Shown here: positions 30,110-40,244 of the stretch, piece by piece | How the letters are laid out: every line of letters begins with the position of its first letter | Numbering within the stretch: position 1 is the stretch's first letter | Source: Pseudomonas laurylsulfatiphila | GTDB lineage: Bacteria > Pseudomonadota > Gammaproteobacteria > Pseudomonadales > Pseudomonadaceae | NCBI RefSeq assembly: GCF_002934665.1 | Contig: NZ_NIRS01000004.1 | Span: forward strand, 188,501-252,500 | DNA: 64,000 bases | Direction: 5' to 3' | Notes under the pieces: model-generated | The model's input: the letters and a program-made list of their open reading frames with translations, nothing else | Databases searched by the model: none | Told to the model about the DNA's origin: nothing | Program-made: the position numbers and the translations under genes

Positions 30110-30514
30110 TTAAAACGTTACGCCAGCGACCAGCACAATATTGCAGTACGGTTGGCACTCGCCTGTACGAACAATCGCCCTCGCCTGCCGGCTCAGGACC
30201 TTGAATTGTTCATGGGTGAGCACCTCACGCCGCCCCAGTGCGCCTTCGCCGCTCAGTTCATCCAACACGATCAGGGCCGACGGTTTTTTATCGAAAATCT
30301 CCTGAGCCAGCACATGGCTTTCGACCTGCATCTCACTGAGCACCACCTTCAAGGTGCTGACAAAATCCGGAATGCCCTGGGTCAAGGCCAGGTCGATCAA
30401 TTCAACGCCCGGTGGAACCGGCAAACCGGCGTCGCCGATGACGACCATGTCGCCATGCCCCAATGAGGCGATCAGCCGCGACAAAGCGATGTTGAGCAGG
30501 GGTGTCTTTTTCAT
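30110..30514 (-). CDS. rbsD: D-ribose pyranase
   Basis: 134 aa, standard length. Interconverts pyranose and furanose forms of ribose so that RbsK can act. It has the conserved N-terminal MKKTPLLN, the catalytic-region [14 protein letters not shown] (residues ~20-33) and the C-terminal [17 protein letters not shown]. It overlaps rbsK by 4 bases. Confidence 0.96.
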   Translation of the reverse strand: MKKTPLLNIALSRLIASLGHGDMVVIGDAGLPVPPGVELIDLALTQGIPDFVSTLKVVLSEMQVESHVLAQEIFDKKPSALIVLDELSGEGALGRREVLTHEQFKVLSRQARAIVRTGECQPYCNIVLVAGVTF

Positions 30515-31428
30515 GGAGTTTTAAACGCCTGCACATCGCTCAAGGCGGGAATCGAAGGTTGCGCGCCGGCACGGGTGACCGACAGCGCCGCAGCCACCTG
30601 CCCGAAGCGGATCGCCTGCCCCTCATCCTGACCCGCAGCCAACGCCGCAGCGAAACCACCGACGAACGTATCGCCCGCCGCCGTGGTGTCGACAGCCTTT
30701 ACGACCGGCGCGGGGAAATGCTCGAAGCGCTGGCCATCGGCAAACAGCGAACCTTGCGCACCGAGGGTGATGATCACCTTGCCGGCGCCCAGGGCAATCA
30801 GCCGGGTCGCCGCGGCTTGCGCGGTCTCCAGGGAGTCCACAGACACTCCGCTCAAGGCCGACGCTTCGCTCTCGTTGGGAATCAGGTAATCGATAGACCC
30901 GTACCAGTGCGATGGCAACGGACGGCTGGCCGGCGCCGGGTTGAGAATGACCGTCTTGCCCAGCTCGCGGCCGCGTTTGAGCGCATGACCAACGGAGGCA
31001 TCGGGCACTTCCAGCTGACAGATGAGCACGTCCGCCGCTTGTATCACCGAATCAAAACGGTCAATGGCTTCAGCGGTCAATGCACCGTTGGCACCGGGAA
31101 CGATCACGATGGCGTTCTGACTGCTGTCGTCGACCACGATCAACGCCACACCACTGGAACCGTCAATGGTGCTCACCGCCTGGCAATCGATCTGCTCGGC
31201 CAACAGCGCCCCGCGCAGTGCCTCACCATAGGCGTCATTGCCCACACAACCGATCATCGACACCTGGGCTCCGAGCCGCGCCGCAGCCACGGCCTGATTG
31301 GCGCCCTTGCCGCCGGAGACGGTGGCAAACGACTGACCAATCAGCGTTTCACCGCCCTTGGGCAAACGCGGCGCCCGGGTCACCAGGTCCATGTTCAAAC
31401 TGCCTATTACCACTACTTTTGCTGGCAT
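30511..31428 (-). CDS. rbsK: Ribokinase
   Basis: 305-aa PfkB-family kinase that phosphorylates ribose to ribose 5-phosphate. GSLNMDL at the N-terminus and GGKGANQA near residue 39 contact the sugar. The anion-hole/catalytic signature [13 protein letters not shown] near 246 has Ala where most kinases have Gly (DTxGAGD); Asp is kept. It follows rbsR after 108 bases that contain the tandem repeat. Confidence 0.96.
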   Translation of the reverse strand: MPAKVVVIGSLNMDLVTRAPRLPKGGETLIGQSFATVSGGKGANQAVAAARLGAQVSMIGCVGNDAYGEALRGALLAEQIDCQAVSTIDGSSGVALIVVDDSSQNAIVIVPGANGALTAEAIDRFDSVIQAADVLICQLEVPDASVGHALKRGRELGKTVILNPAPASRPLPSHWYGSIDYLIPNESEASALSGVSVDSLETAQAAATRLIALGAGKVIITLGAQGSLFADGQRFEHFPAPVVKAVDTTAAGDTFVGGFAAALAAGQDEGQAIRFGQVAAALSVTRAGAQPSIPALSDVQAFKTP

Positions 31429-31441
31429 ACATTGCTACTCA

Positions 31442-31541
31442 TCGATTCTGTTTCGGCGGCGCTGTCGGTTCAGCGGCTTTCTGTTTTCAACGGCTCGCTA
31501 TTTTCAACGGCTCTCTGTTTTCAACGGCTTTCTGTTTCAAC
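31442..31541. repeat. 17-bp tandem repeat between rbsK and rbsR
   Basis: Three 17-bp copies (GGCTTTCTGTTTTCAAC and close variants) at 31475, 31492 and 31509, then a 16-bp copy at 31526-31541. Two decayed copies upstream (31442-31457 and 31458-31474) match at about 10 positions each. The last copy contains the rbsR stop codon. Confidence 0.88.
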
Positions 31542-32556
31542 GGAACTGGGCAAACACGCCGGCCAACGGCGCCGTCGATTCACGGATGACAATACTCGGC
31601 GTCACGATCCGCTGATCGGTCGCCAGGCCCGGCGTGGCGATTCGCCGTAACAGCACTTCGGCAGCCATTTCACCGAGTTGCAGGATCGATTGCCCCACCG
31701 TGGTCAACGACGGGTAGACATACCGACTCATCTGGATATCGTCGAAGCCGATCACCGACAACTCGCTCGGTACGCGAATATTGCGCTCGGCGGCGGCCCG
31801 CAGCACACCGATGCCGATCATGTCGTTGGCAGCAAAAATGGCGGTAGGCGGATGGCTTTCCAGCAAAATCGCGGCAGCGCTGTAACCGCCGGTGCTGGTG
31901 AAATCGCTTGCCAGCATGCGCTCGGGAGAGACTTCGACGCCCGCCTCTTTCAAGGCCCTGCGATAACCCGCCAGACGCATCTGCGCCACACTGGTGTTTT
32001 CCGGCCCGCTGATCGTGGCGATGTCCCGGTGACCCAACTCCAACAGGTGCCGGGTCGCCAGGTACGCGCCGTATTCATGGTCGATGCGCACCAGGTCGGC
32101 ATCGACACCGTCCAGTCCGCGGTCGACGATCACCATGGGCGTGCGCACGCCTTTCAGGCCTTGTACCAGGCCACTGTCGCCGCCGGCTGAGGCGACGATC
32201 AGGCCGTCGATGCGCTTTTCCAGCAGCACACGCAGGTAGCTGCGCTGCTTGTCCGGGTTGTCGTCGGAGTTGCACAGGATCACGCAGTAACCGTTTCGCT
32301 CACAGTAATCCTCGATCCCCCTGGCCAGCTCGGCGAAGTACGGGTTGAGACTGTTGGGGACCAACAGGCCGATGGTCGCCGTGGTCTTGGCCTTGAGTGA
32401 ACGGGCCACGGCGCTGGGGACGTAGTCGAGGGTCTGGATCGCGGCCTCGACCTTGATCCGGACTTCTTCACTGACTGGGCGGGTCTTGTTCACCACATGG
32501 GAAACCGTGGTGTAGGAAATGCCGGCAAGGGCTGCCACATCTTTGATAGTCGCCAT
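31537..32556 (-). CDS. rbsR: Ribose operon repressor RbsR (LacI family)
   Basis: 339 aa. LacI-type helix-turn-helix at residues 2-22 (ATIKDVAALAG, SYTTVSHV) with the hinge helix near 50-57, then a periplasmic-binding-protein-like ribose-sensing domain. It lies inside the operon it should control, 3 bases after rbsC. The palindrome upstream of rbsB is the likely operator. The gene ends within the last unit of a 17-bp tandem repeat. Confidence 0.93.
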   Translation of the reverse strand: MATIKDVAALAGISYTTVSHVVNKTRPVSEEVRIKVEAAIQTLDYVPSAVARSLKAKTTATIGLLVPNSLNPYFAELARGIEDYCERNGYCVILCNSDDNPDKQRSYLRVLLEKRIDGLIVASAGGDSGLVQGLKGVRTPMVIVDRGLDGVDADLVRIDHEYGAYLATRHLLELGHRDIATISGPENTSVAQMRLAGYRRALKEAGVEVSPERMLASDFTSTGGYSAAAILLESHPPTAIFAANDMIGIGVLRAAAERNIRVPSELSVIGFDDIQMSRYVYPSLTTVGQSILQLGEMAAEVLLRRIATPGLATDQRIVTPSIVIRESTAPLAGVFAQFR

Positions 32557-32559
32557 GAC

Positions 32560-33537
32560 TCAGGTCCGCCGGCTTGCGCGTTGACTGCGATAAGTGTCCA
32601 GCACCACCGCCACCACGATCACCGCGCCGGTAATGATGCGTTTGGTCGGCTCGGTTGCCCCGATCTGCGCCAGCCCCGCGGCCAGCACGGAAATGATCAG
32701 GACGCCAAAAAACGTGCTGATCACCGAGCCGCGCCCGCCCATCAGGCTGGTCCCGCCGATCACCACGGCGGCGATCACCTGCAACTCAAGACCGGAGCCG
32801 GCATTCGGGTCGGCGGCTTCCAGGCGAGAAATCTGGAACAGCGCGGCAATGCCGGCCAGCAACCCCATCAGGCTGAAAACCAGGATTTTGTAGGGCTTCG
32901 GATTGATCCCCGCCAGCCGCACGGCCTCTTCGTTGGTGCCGATACCAATCAGGTAGCGACCGAACACTGTGCGGGTCAACACGGCCTGGGCGATGAATAT
33001 GATCAGCAACGCAATGATGAACGAGGGTGAAATGCCGAAGGCGATCGGATTGGACAACCAGGCGAACGCATCGCCGATGTAGGCCGTACGCGACCCGGTC
33101 ATCTGGTACGCCACTCCACGCGCCATTTCCAGCACGCCCAGGGACACGATGAACGACGGTATCCGCCACGCCACCGTGATCGAGCCGGTGAGGGTGCCTG
33201 CGAGCGCCGCGACGGCCATGCCGAGCAACGCTGCGGGCAGAACGCTCCAGCCCCAGCCCAGTATCGCCACACTGACGGTCGAGGCCGCCAGTGCCAGCAC
33301 CGAACCCACCGACAGGTCGATGCCCCCGATGATCAACACAAAGGTCATGCCGACCGCCAGCACCATCAGGTCCGGAATCTGGTTGGCCAGGGTGCTGAAC
33401 GTATCGTAGGACAGGAAGTGACTGCTCAGCACCGAGAACAGCACGATCATCGCCAACAAGGCACCCGCCAGGCCCAGATAGGTGCCCAGGCCATAGAAGT
33501 TGCCACTGCGTGTGCCGGCGATAGAAGCGGTTTTCAT
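32560..33537 (-). CDS. rbsC: Ribose ABC transporter permease
   Basis: 325-aa integral membrane protein of the BPD_transp_2 family with about eight to ten hydrophobic segments. It has the GGIDLSVGSVLAL motif near residue 70 and the C-terminal GGTSLMGGRGSV motif that contacts RbsA. The start overlaps the rbsA stop by 4 bases (ATGA). Confidence 0.96.
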   Translation of the reverse strand: MKTASIAGTRSGNFYGLGTYLGLAGALLAMIVLFSVLSSHFLSYDTFSTLANQIPDLMVLAVGMTFVLIIGGIDLSVGSVLALAASTVSVAILGWGWSVLPAALLGMAVAALAGTLTGSITVAWRIPSFIVSLGVLEMARGVAYQMTGSRTAYIGDAFAWLSNPIAFGISPSFIIALLIIFIAQAVLTRTVFGRYLIGIGTNEEAVRLAGINPKPYKILVFSLMGLLAGIAALFQISRLEAADPNAGSGLELQVIAAVVIGGTSLMGGRGSVISTFFGVLIISVLAAGLAQIGATEPTKRIITGAVIVVAVVLDTYRSQRASRRT

Positions 33538-35087
33538 GGAAGATCCCTAGGCGCGGCATCGAAGCGCTGCGCATCACGTTTTTGGTAGCCGGCAAAAGCA
33601 GCGGCAAGCAACTCATCCTGGGTCCAGCTGTCGCGCTCGAACGTATCGATCAGGCTTCCTGCCGACAGCACACCAATCCGGTCGCAGATCAGCATCAGCT
33701 CGCGCAAGTCGCTGGAAACCACCACCAGCGCCTTGCCCTTGCGGGTCAATTCACCGAGCAGGTTGTAGATATCGAACTTGGCACCGACGTCGATGCCCCG
33801 GGTCGGCTCGTCGAACAGCAGCACCGAGCAATCGCGCTCCAGCCAACGGCCGATGACGACTTTCTGCTGGTTACCGCCGGACAGCTCGGACACCAACTGT
33901 GCCGGACCGGAGCTGCGAATGCGCATGGCGTCGATCTGCCGCTGGGCCAGGGCGTTTTCGCCATCGTTGTCGACAAAGCCGGCGCTGGAGATGTCGGGCA
34001 TGTTGCCCAAGGCGATATTGGCACCGATCGACTGCGTCAACAAAAGGCCTTCGCCCTTGCGATCTTCAGTGATCAGCGCAATGCCATGCCCGACCGCATC
34101 CACGGGCGAACGCACCGTGATGACCTGCGCCGGCGAGCCCAGGGCAATCGTGCCGCTGTCGGCGATATCGGCACCGAAGATCAGGCGCAGCAACTCGGTG
34201 CGCCCCGCGCCGATCAAACCGGAAATGCCGAAAATCTCTCCGGCACGCACTTCGAACGACACGTCGCGAACCTTGTCGGATCGGGTCAGGCCCTTGACCG
34301 TCAACACCGGGGCGCCGATCTTGCGCGCGCCCATATCGATGTGCTCGCCGAGCTCGCGACCGACCATCAGGGTGACCAGTTGCTCGCTGTTGTAGTTGGC
34401 CATCGGCGCGACACAGACCAGATTACCGTCGCGCAGCACGGCAATGCGCTGCGCGACCCGCGCCAGCTCTTCGAGGCGATGAGAGATATAGATGATCGAT
34501 ACGCCGCGAGCCTGCAGGCGGGTGATCTGCTCGAACAGCATTTCGACTTCACGTGCAGTGAGCATCGCGGTGGGCTCATCGAGAATCAGCACATGGCAAT
34601 CGCCAATCAGGTTGCGGGCGATCTCTACCATTTGCTGATGACCGATGCCCAGTTCGCCGACCAGGGTATCCGGGTCAATGGCGTCGAGCCCGACCTGAGC
34701 CATGGCCTCGAGGGCAGCCTTGCGCAACTGCTTGCGACTGATCCAGCCGCCGCTGTTGGGCAGATTGTGAAGAAACAGGTTTTCCGCCACCGACAGGGTC
34801 GGCAGCAGATTGAGTTCCTGCATGACCATGCGGATGCCGAGGTCTTCTGCCTGGCTCCGGCTGCCCGGACAATAGGCCTGCCCCTGAAACTGCATCTGGC
34901 CGGTGGTCGGCGCGACCAGCCCGCCAATGATTTTCGACAGCGTGCTTTTGCCTGCGCCGTTCTCGCCGGTCAGCGCCAGCACCTCACCGCGCATGAGCGT
35001 CAGGTCGATGCCGGCCAGAACCGGTTGTGCGTAGGTCTTGCCGATACCGCTGACCGAGAGGACAGCGTTCGTAGCGCAAGCGGACAT
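33534..35087 (-). CDS. rbsA: Ribose ABC transporter ATP-binding protein
   Basis: 517 aa with two fused ATPase domains. Domain 1: Walker A GENGAGKST near residue 40 and LDEPTAML near 168. Domain 2: degenerate Walker A GLIGAGRTE near 293 and signature LSGGNQQKV near 403, as is usual for sugar-type ATPases. It follows rbsB after 55 bases. Confidence 0.97.
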   Translation of the reverse strand: MSACATNAVLSVSGIGKTYAQPVLAGIDLTLMRGEVLALTGENGAGKSTLSKIIGGLVAPTTGQMQFQGQAYCPGSRSQAEDLGIRMVMQELNLLPTLSVAENLFLHNLPNSGGWISRKQLRKAALEAMAQVGLDAIDPDTLVGELGIGHQQMVEIARNLIGDCHVLILDEPTAMLTAREVEMLFEQITRLQARGVSIIYISHRLEELARVAQRIAVLRDGNLVCVAPMANYNSEQLVTLMVGRELGEHIDMGARKIGAPVLTVKGLTRSDKVRDVSFEVRAGEIFGISGLIGAGRTELLRLIFGADIADSGTIALGSPAQVITVRSPVDAVGHGIALITEDRKGEGLLLTQSIGANIALGNMPDISSAGFVDNDGENALAQRQIDAMRIRSSGPAQLVSELSGGNQQKVVIGRWLERDCSVLLFDEPTRGIDVGAKFDIYNLLGELTRKGKALVVVSSDLRELMLICDRIGVLSAGSLIDTFERDSWTQDELLAAAFAGYQKRDAQRFDAAPRDLP

Positions 35088-35142
35088 AAAAACTCTCCAC
35101 GCGCCCGTCCGGCTGGACGAGCGCCGTTGCGTCGCCAGAAGG

Positions 35143-36099
35143 TTACTTGGTGACCAGTTCTACCGGCGTTTCGATCACGCCATTGGCGCCGCCGTCGACC
35201 TTCTCGCCCTTGAGAATCTTCAATGCCGTCTCGATGCCGAACACCGCCTGCCTGGCTGCAAACTGGTCGGCAGTGGCGAGCACCCGACCATCCTTGAGCA
35301 TCGGCTGGATGGCGTTGATATTGTCGTAACCGACCACTTGCACCTTGCCGGCCTTGCCCGCGGCGCGCACGGCGGATACCGCGCCGACCGCCATGCTGTC
35401 GTTGCCAGCCAACAGGGCCTTGGTTTGCGGGTATTCGCTTAGAATCGATGCAGCTACCTTGTTACCTTTGTCGATCTCCCAGTCACCGGATTGCAGAGAC
35501 ACGACCTTGATCTGCGCCGCCTCCATCGCATCCTTGAAACCTGCCGTGCGCTGCTGGGCATTGGTGGTGGTGGACACACCTTCGATGATGCCGACTTCGT
35601 CACCGGCCTTCAGTTGCTTGGCCAGGTAATCGCCGACCAGGCGTGCGCCCTTGCGGTTGTCCGGGCCTACGAACGGAACACTGATGTTTTTGCTTTTGAC
35701 GACGGCGGGATCCAGCTGGTTGTCGATGTTGATCACGGTGATACCGGCATCGATGGCTTTCTTGATCACCGGCACCATGGCCTTGGAATCTGCCGGCGCG
35801 ATCACCAGCGCGTTGACCTTGGCCAGGATCATCTGCTCGACGATGCGCGTCTGGCCGGCGGTGTCGGTTTCATCCTTGATGCCGTTGGAGATCAGGTCGA
35901 ATTCGCCGGAGTGATCCTTCTGATAGGCCTTGGCGCCGTCTTCCATGGTCAGGAAAAACTCATTGGCCAGGGACTTCATGACCAGTGCGACTTTCGGTTT
36001 TTCTGTGGTTTCAGCGAAGGCAGAGGAGACAGGCAGTGCAGCGGATGCGGCAGCCAGCACAGCGACAGCGAGAAGACGTCCAGCAAATGGCAGCTTCAT
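35143..36099 (-). CDS. rbsB: Ribose-binding periplasmic protein
   Basis: 318 aa. A signal peptide ends near residue 29 (SSAFAETTEKP). The Peripla_BP_4 fold is recognisable by KVALVMKSLANEFF, TVINIDNQLD and AAQIKVVS. First gene of the operon rbsB-A-C-R-K-D-nucleoside hydrolase, so it receives the strongest expression. Confidence 0.95.
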   Translation of the reverse strand: MKLPFAGRLLAVAVLAAASAALPVSSAFAETTEKPKVALVMKSLANEFFLTMEDGAKAYQKDHSGEFDLISNGIKDETDTAGQTRIVEQMILAKVNALVIAPADSKAMVPVIKKAIDAGITVINIDNQLDPAVVKSKNISVPFVGPDNRKGARLVGDYLAKQLKAGDEVGIIEGVSTTTNAQQRTAGFKDAMEAAQIKVVSLQSGDWEIDKGNKVAASILSEYPQTKALLAGNDSMAVGAVSAVRAAGKAGKVQVVGYDNINAIQPMLKDGRVLATADQFAARQAVFGIETALKILKGEKVDGGANGVIETPVELVTK

Positions 36100-36191
36100 G
36101 GGTTCACTCCGATCTTATGATTATTGTGAGCAACGCTTGCGCCGGCGTAAGCTTCACGACCCACTGTGATGGAAAGCCATTACAGGGGCCG

Positions 36192-36205
36192 CGCAAACGT
36201 TTGCG
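36192..36205. promoter_or_regulatory. Probable RbsR operator
   Basis: Perfect 14-bp palindrome CGCAAACGTTTGCG, the type bound by LacI/PurR/RbsR proteins, about 90 bases upstream of rbsB. The match to RbsR is inferred from position and repressor class. Confidence 0.82.
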
Positions 36206-36291
36206 TGACCCAGACTATGCGAATCCTGCCGGTGTTTGTCAACGACCTGAAAAGTGCTTTCAGAGCGGATTGGCGAAAAACGGCATTCCGT

Positions 36292-36753
36292 TCATGCCGT
36301 GGTGTTGACCACCGATCCCGTGCCGGAACCCTTGGTCAACTCTTTGATCAGACTCGCACTCACCTGCAGGATGGCGCCGGTGGTTTCGGCAACCTGCGCC
36401 TGAATGGCCGCTACCGCGGTGGTCTTGGCTTCCGGGGTCGGATAGGACGCCGCCTGGGCCCGGGCCAATTGTTGCTGTTGCTCACGCAATTGCTGCTGCA
36501 ACTCCTTCAGGCGCTTGAGCAGGACCTTCACCGCAACACTCATGTTATCGCTGGTTTCCGATTCGGCCTGTGCGCCGGCACTTTGTCCCAGACCTGCCGG
36601 ACCGGTTTTAACCCGGGTGCCGTCGCCTTCCTTTACACCCGGCGCTTTGGCACCCGCATCCTCTGTTGCATCGCCCAAGGCAGGAATGGTCGCCGCAGGC
36701 TTCCCCCCGATGGTGATGCCTGCGGCCTTCGGGAAGCCAATCGATAACGACAT
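36292..36753 (-). CDS. Hypothetical coiled-coil protein
   Basis: 153 aa. A Gly/Ala-rich, low-complexity N-terminal half is followed by a Gln-rich coiled coil (LKRLKELQQQLREQQQQLA, residues ~79-97) and a short helical C-terminus. The pattern recalls FlxA-like proteins, but I am not certain. No signal peptide. It is transcribed away from ansB and toward the rbs promoter. Confidence 0.7.
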   Translation of the reverse strand: MSLSIGFPKAAGITIGGKPAATIPALGDATEDAGAKAPGVKEGDGTRVKTGPAGLGQSAGAQAESETSDNMSVAVKVLLKRLKELQQQLREQQQQLARAQAASYPTPEAKTTAVAAIQAQVAETTGAILQVSASLIKELTKGSGTGSVVNTTA

Positions 36754-36878
36754 GTGAACTCCTGCAGAAATAGATCCCTTGAAGGAGCATCGACCGACAC
36801 GCGTTTTTCTTTAGTCGTTAACGTCGATTTGACGCCCTTAAATTTTAAACAGAAATCTTAAACAGGACTGCCATCCGT

Positions 36879-36892
36879 TTCGGAGAGCCGAA
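36879..36892. promoter_or_regulatory. AauR-type activator site 1 upstream of ansB
   Basis: TTCGGAGAGCCGAA matches the inverted repeat TTCGG-N4-CCGAA reported for AauR, the response regulator for acidic amino acid use in Pseudomonas putida. It lies about 130 bases upstream of a sigma-54 promoter, a normal enhancer distance. Confidence 0.72.
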
Positions 36893-36909
36893 CGCAAAAG
36901 TTAAACATG

Positions 36910-36923
36910 TTCGGCAATCCGGA
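36910..36923. promoter_or_regulatory. AauR-type activator site 2 upstream of ansB
   Basis: TTCGGCAATCCGGA differs from the TTCGG-N4-CCGAA repeat at one position. It begins 31 bases after site 1, about three helical turns, so both sites would face the same side. Confidence 0.55.
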
Positions 36924-37011
36924 CGCCCGCCCCCGGAACCGCCTCCGGACACAAACTGCAATACCGTTACAAATCATTAAGTTATGCGTGTTTTTCGATT
37001 CAGGGTGTTAC

Positions 37012-37027
37012 TGGTACAGATCCTGCT
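37012..37027 (+). promoter_or_regulatory. Sigma-54 promoter of ansB
   Basis: TGGTACAGATCCTGCT has the -24 GG and -12 GC separated by 10 bases, as required. It ends about 90 bases before the ansB ATG. No better sigma-70 candidate is visible. Confidence 0.7.
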
Positions 37028-37106
37028 CTTCTCCACGCACCTCCGGCGTTCAGATTCACCCGGGGCGTATCTAGATGAACCTGCATCTGCACCGTCTCAC
37101 AACTAG

Positions 37107-38207
<1,101 letters not shown>

Positions 38208-38383
38208 TTCGCCCTCGCCCGACCGATCCGGTCGGGCACCCTGTGCGCCATTTTCCAGTCCTGGGGATTGGCGCCACTCGTTCTGACAAAAAAACTCCCT
38301 GCGCCTTACACCAAATGGAACAAACCGCTGTCAGAGGATTTTCTTGATTTTTAAGCAGTTGCGAAATTGCCTACAGTTAAATA

Positions 38384-38399
38384 CTGTATGCACGTACAG
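38384..38399 (+). promoter_or_regulatory. LexA box
   Basis: CTGTATGCACGTACAG keeps both CTGT and ACAG half-sites with the standard 8-base spacer. It ends 18 bases before the DUF1654 gene start and overlaps the expected promoter, so the following operon should be SOS-induced. Confidence 0.88.
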
Positions 38400-38417
38400 C
38401 CTAATAAGGATAATCCC

Positions 38418-38657
38418 GTGGACACTACCTCTGCCTCTCCTGACACCTATGTACGCATGGGCCTGCGCGTTCAGAAAATCATCAACTCCCCCACCGCACA
38501 AAAGGCCAGGGCAGCACTGATCTTCCGCCTGCCTGACGAGCCGGTGGATGAATGGGAACGCTTGCTGGAAGAAATCGACGAGAACGACAACGTCACCCTC
38601 GCCTATCGCGACGATGGCGGCGTGCAGATTTTCTGGGTTGTGCCGAAGGAAGATTGA
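38418..38657 (+). CDS. DUF1654 family protein, SOS-controlled
   Basis: 79-aa cytosolic protein of a family largely restricted to Pseudomonas. The core (YVRMGLRVQKIINSPTAQKA, then EWERLLEEI and DDGGVQIFWVVP) matches what I recall as DUF1654. Its function is unknown, but a P. aeruginosa member belongs to the LexA regulon. The GTG start at 38418 has AAGGA seven bases upstream; an ATG at 38367 would overlap the LexA box. endA follows after 4 bases. Confidence 0.83.
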   Translation: MDTTSASPDTYVRMGLRVQKIINSPTAQKARAALIFRLPDEPVDEWERLLEEIDENDNVTLAYRDDGGVQIFWVVPKED

Positions 38658-38661
38658 GTCG

Positions 38662-39351
38662 ATGAGTGTCCGCTGGTTTGCTTTGTTTTTTGTGTTTTTT
38701 GCCATGGCTGCGCAAGCCGACGCTCCGCGCACCTTCACCGAAGCGAAAAAGGTCGCCTGGAAGCTCTACGCTCCCCAATCCACCGAGTTTTACTGTGGCT
38801 GCAAGTACACCGGCAACCGGGTGGACCTTGCCGCCTGCGGTTATGTGCCGCGTAAAAATGCCAAGCGCGCATCCCGCATCGAGTGGGAGCATATCGTTCC
38901 GGCCTGGCAGATCGGTCATCAACGCCAGTGCTGGCAAGAAGGCGGTCGCAAGAACTGCACCCGCTACGATCCGGTTTACCAGAAGGCCGAAGCTGACTTG
39001 CACAACCTGGTGCCCAGCATTGGCGAGGTCAATGGCGATCGCAGCAACTTCAGTTTCGGTTGGCTGCCCGAACAGTCGGGACAGTATGGTTCGTGCCTGA
39101 CCCAGATCGACTTCAAGGCCAAGAAAGTCATGCCCCGCCCTTCCATTCGCGGCATGATCGCCCGGACCTACTTCTACATGAGCAAGCAGTATGGCTTGCG
39201 CCTGTCGAAACAGGATCGGCAATTGTACGAAGCCTGGGACAAAACCTACCCCGTACAGGCCTGGGAGCGCCAACGCAACCAAAGCGTGGGGTGCGTCATG
39301 GGACGCGGCAACGAGTTCGTCGGCCCGGTGGACATGAAGGCCTGCGGCTGA
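38662..39351 (+). CDS. endA: Endonuclease I (EndA), periplasmic
   Basis: 229 aa with a short signal peptide (cleavage near residue 19, AQA-D). The beta-beta-alpha-Me nuclease core is visible: RIEWEHIVPAW near residue 74 with the catalytic His, and DLHNLVPSIGEVNGDRSN near 112 with the metal-binding Asn. Cysteines are spaced as in Vvn/EndA. It degrades DNA nonspecifically outside the cytoplasm. It forms an operon with the DUF1654 gene under a LexA box. Confidence 0.93.
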   Translation: MSVRWFALFFVFFAMAAQADAPRTFTEAKKVAWKLYAPQSTEFYCGCKYTGNRVDLAACGYVPRKNAKRASRIEWEHIVPAWQIGHQRQCWQEGGRKNCTRYDPVYQKAEADLHNLVPSIGEVNGDRSNFSFGWLPEQSGQYGSCLTQIDFKAKKVMPRPSIRGMIARTYFYMSKQYGLRLSKQDRQLYEAWDKTYPVQAWERQRNQSVGCVMGRGNEFVGPVDMKACG

Positions 39352-39371
39352 ATCCAGGCGACACCTGAAAC

Positions 39372-39408
39372 AAAAAAGGCCTCGAGGCTAAACCCCGAGG
39401 CCTTTTTT
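39372..39408. terminator. Bidirectional terminator between endA and the SPOR gene
   Basis: GGCCTCG/CGAGGCC stem with an 11-base loop, flanked by six A and six T. Confidence 0.92.
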
Positions 39409-39436
39409 GTTTACCCAACCTCTTCGCTGCCGAATG

Positions 39437-39802
39437 TTATTGAGCGGCTGGACGCTCAAGCACCAGCAATTCGATGTTCTGCTTCTTCGAGCGAGTGAGC
39501 GCCGCACGGACTTCATCCTGCTTGGCTTCAGCCTCGGCTTTCGAATTGAACGGCCCCATCAGGATTCGCGTATTGCCATTTTCCTTGACGATGCTGGACA
39601 TGAAGCTGTGCTCGATCAGCCAGCCACTCAAATCACTGACCGCCTGAGGGGTCTCACCTCGCACTTCAAGATCCCATTGCGGGCCGGACACTGCCGCGGG
39701 TACGGCAGCCATGGCCGGTTTTGGCTTCGGCGCTTCCACACTGCCGCCCTCTCCACATCCCGCCAGTGCCAACATCGCGAGTACCAAGACCATTTTGCGC
39801 AC
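39437..39802 (-). CDS. SPOR-domain lipoprotein
   Basis: 121 aa. The lipobox LAGC ends near residue 16, giving a lipid anchor. A proline/alanine linker follows, then a SPOR domain (residues ~42-117; RILMGPFNSKAEAEAKQDEV is the typical glycan-binding segment), which would bind denuded septal peptidoglycan. It starts at GTG 39802 with GAGGG seven bases upstream. Confidence 0.87.
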   Translation of the reverse strand: MRKMVLVLAMLALAGCGEGGSVEAPKPKPAMAAVPAAVSGPQWDLEVRGETPQAVSDLSGWLIEHSFMSSIVKENGNTRILMGPFNSKAEAEAKQDEVRAALTRSKKQNIELLVLERPAAQ

Positions 39803-40052
39803 GGCGTTTCCCTCTAAATGCTTAAAGCGGGGATTTTAACATCCATGAATACTTCACGAGTGCCGTAAAATGGGCTCAAAACAACGAGAATCATGGTGGC
39901 GGCCTCTGTATAGTTACGCCTTGGGAATTAATGCCACATCTGCGCGTCAGAAAGAGGCACCCAAACTGTGAGACTTCGCACTAATCTATACATACCACCG
40001 ACCTCTGCACTGTCCGAATCAGGTGCCCCACAAAGCAATCAAGGAGAAGACC

Positions 40053-40244
40053 ATGCTGATACTCACCCGCAAAGTCGGTGAAAGCATTAATATCGGTGAT
40101 GACATTACGATCACCATCCTGGGCGTAAGCGGCCAGCAAGTCAGGATCGGCATCAACGCCCCGAAGGACGTTGCAGTGCACCGTGAAGAAATTTATCAGC
40201 GCATTCAGGCCGGCCTGACCGCCCCGGAAAAGCCGCAGTCCTGA
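40053..40244 (+). CDS. rsmE: RsmE, CsrA-family translational repressor
   Basis: 63-aa homodimeric RNA-binding protein that masks GGA motifs at ribosome-binding sites and is titrated by GacA-controlled small RNAs. [13 protein letters not shown] and [24 protein letters not shown] carry the RNA-binding residues, including Arg44. The Lys7, SINIGD and the C-terminal LTAPEKPQ tail match RsmE of fluorescent pseudomonads rather than RsmA. AAGGAG precedes the ATG. An AGCCAGCC/GGCTGGCT hairpin lies shortly after the stop. Confidence 0.93.
   Translation: MLILTRKVGESINIGDDITITILGVSGQQVRIGINAPKDVAVHREEIYQRIQAGLTAPEKPQS

Noticed and set aside
31442..31541. CRISPR-like array
   Set aside because: Units are contiguous 17-mers without spacers and no cas genes are present.
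38217..38237. Terminator after ansB
   Set aside because: The 8-bp hairpin has no T-run on the + strand, so intrinsic termination is doubtful.
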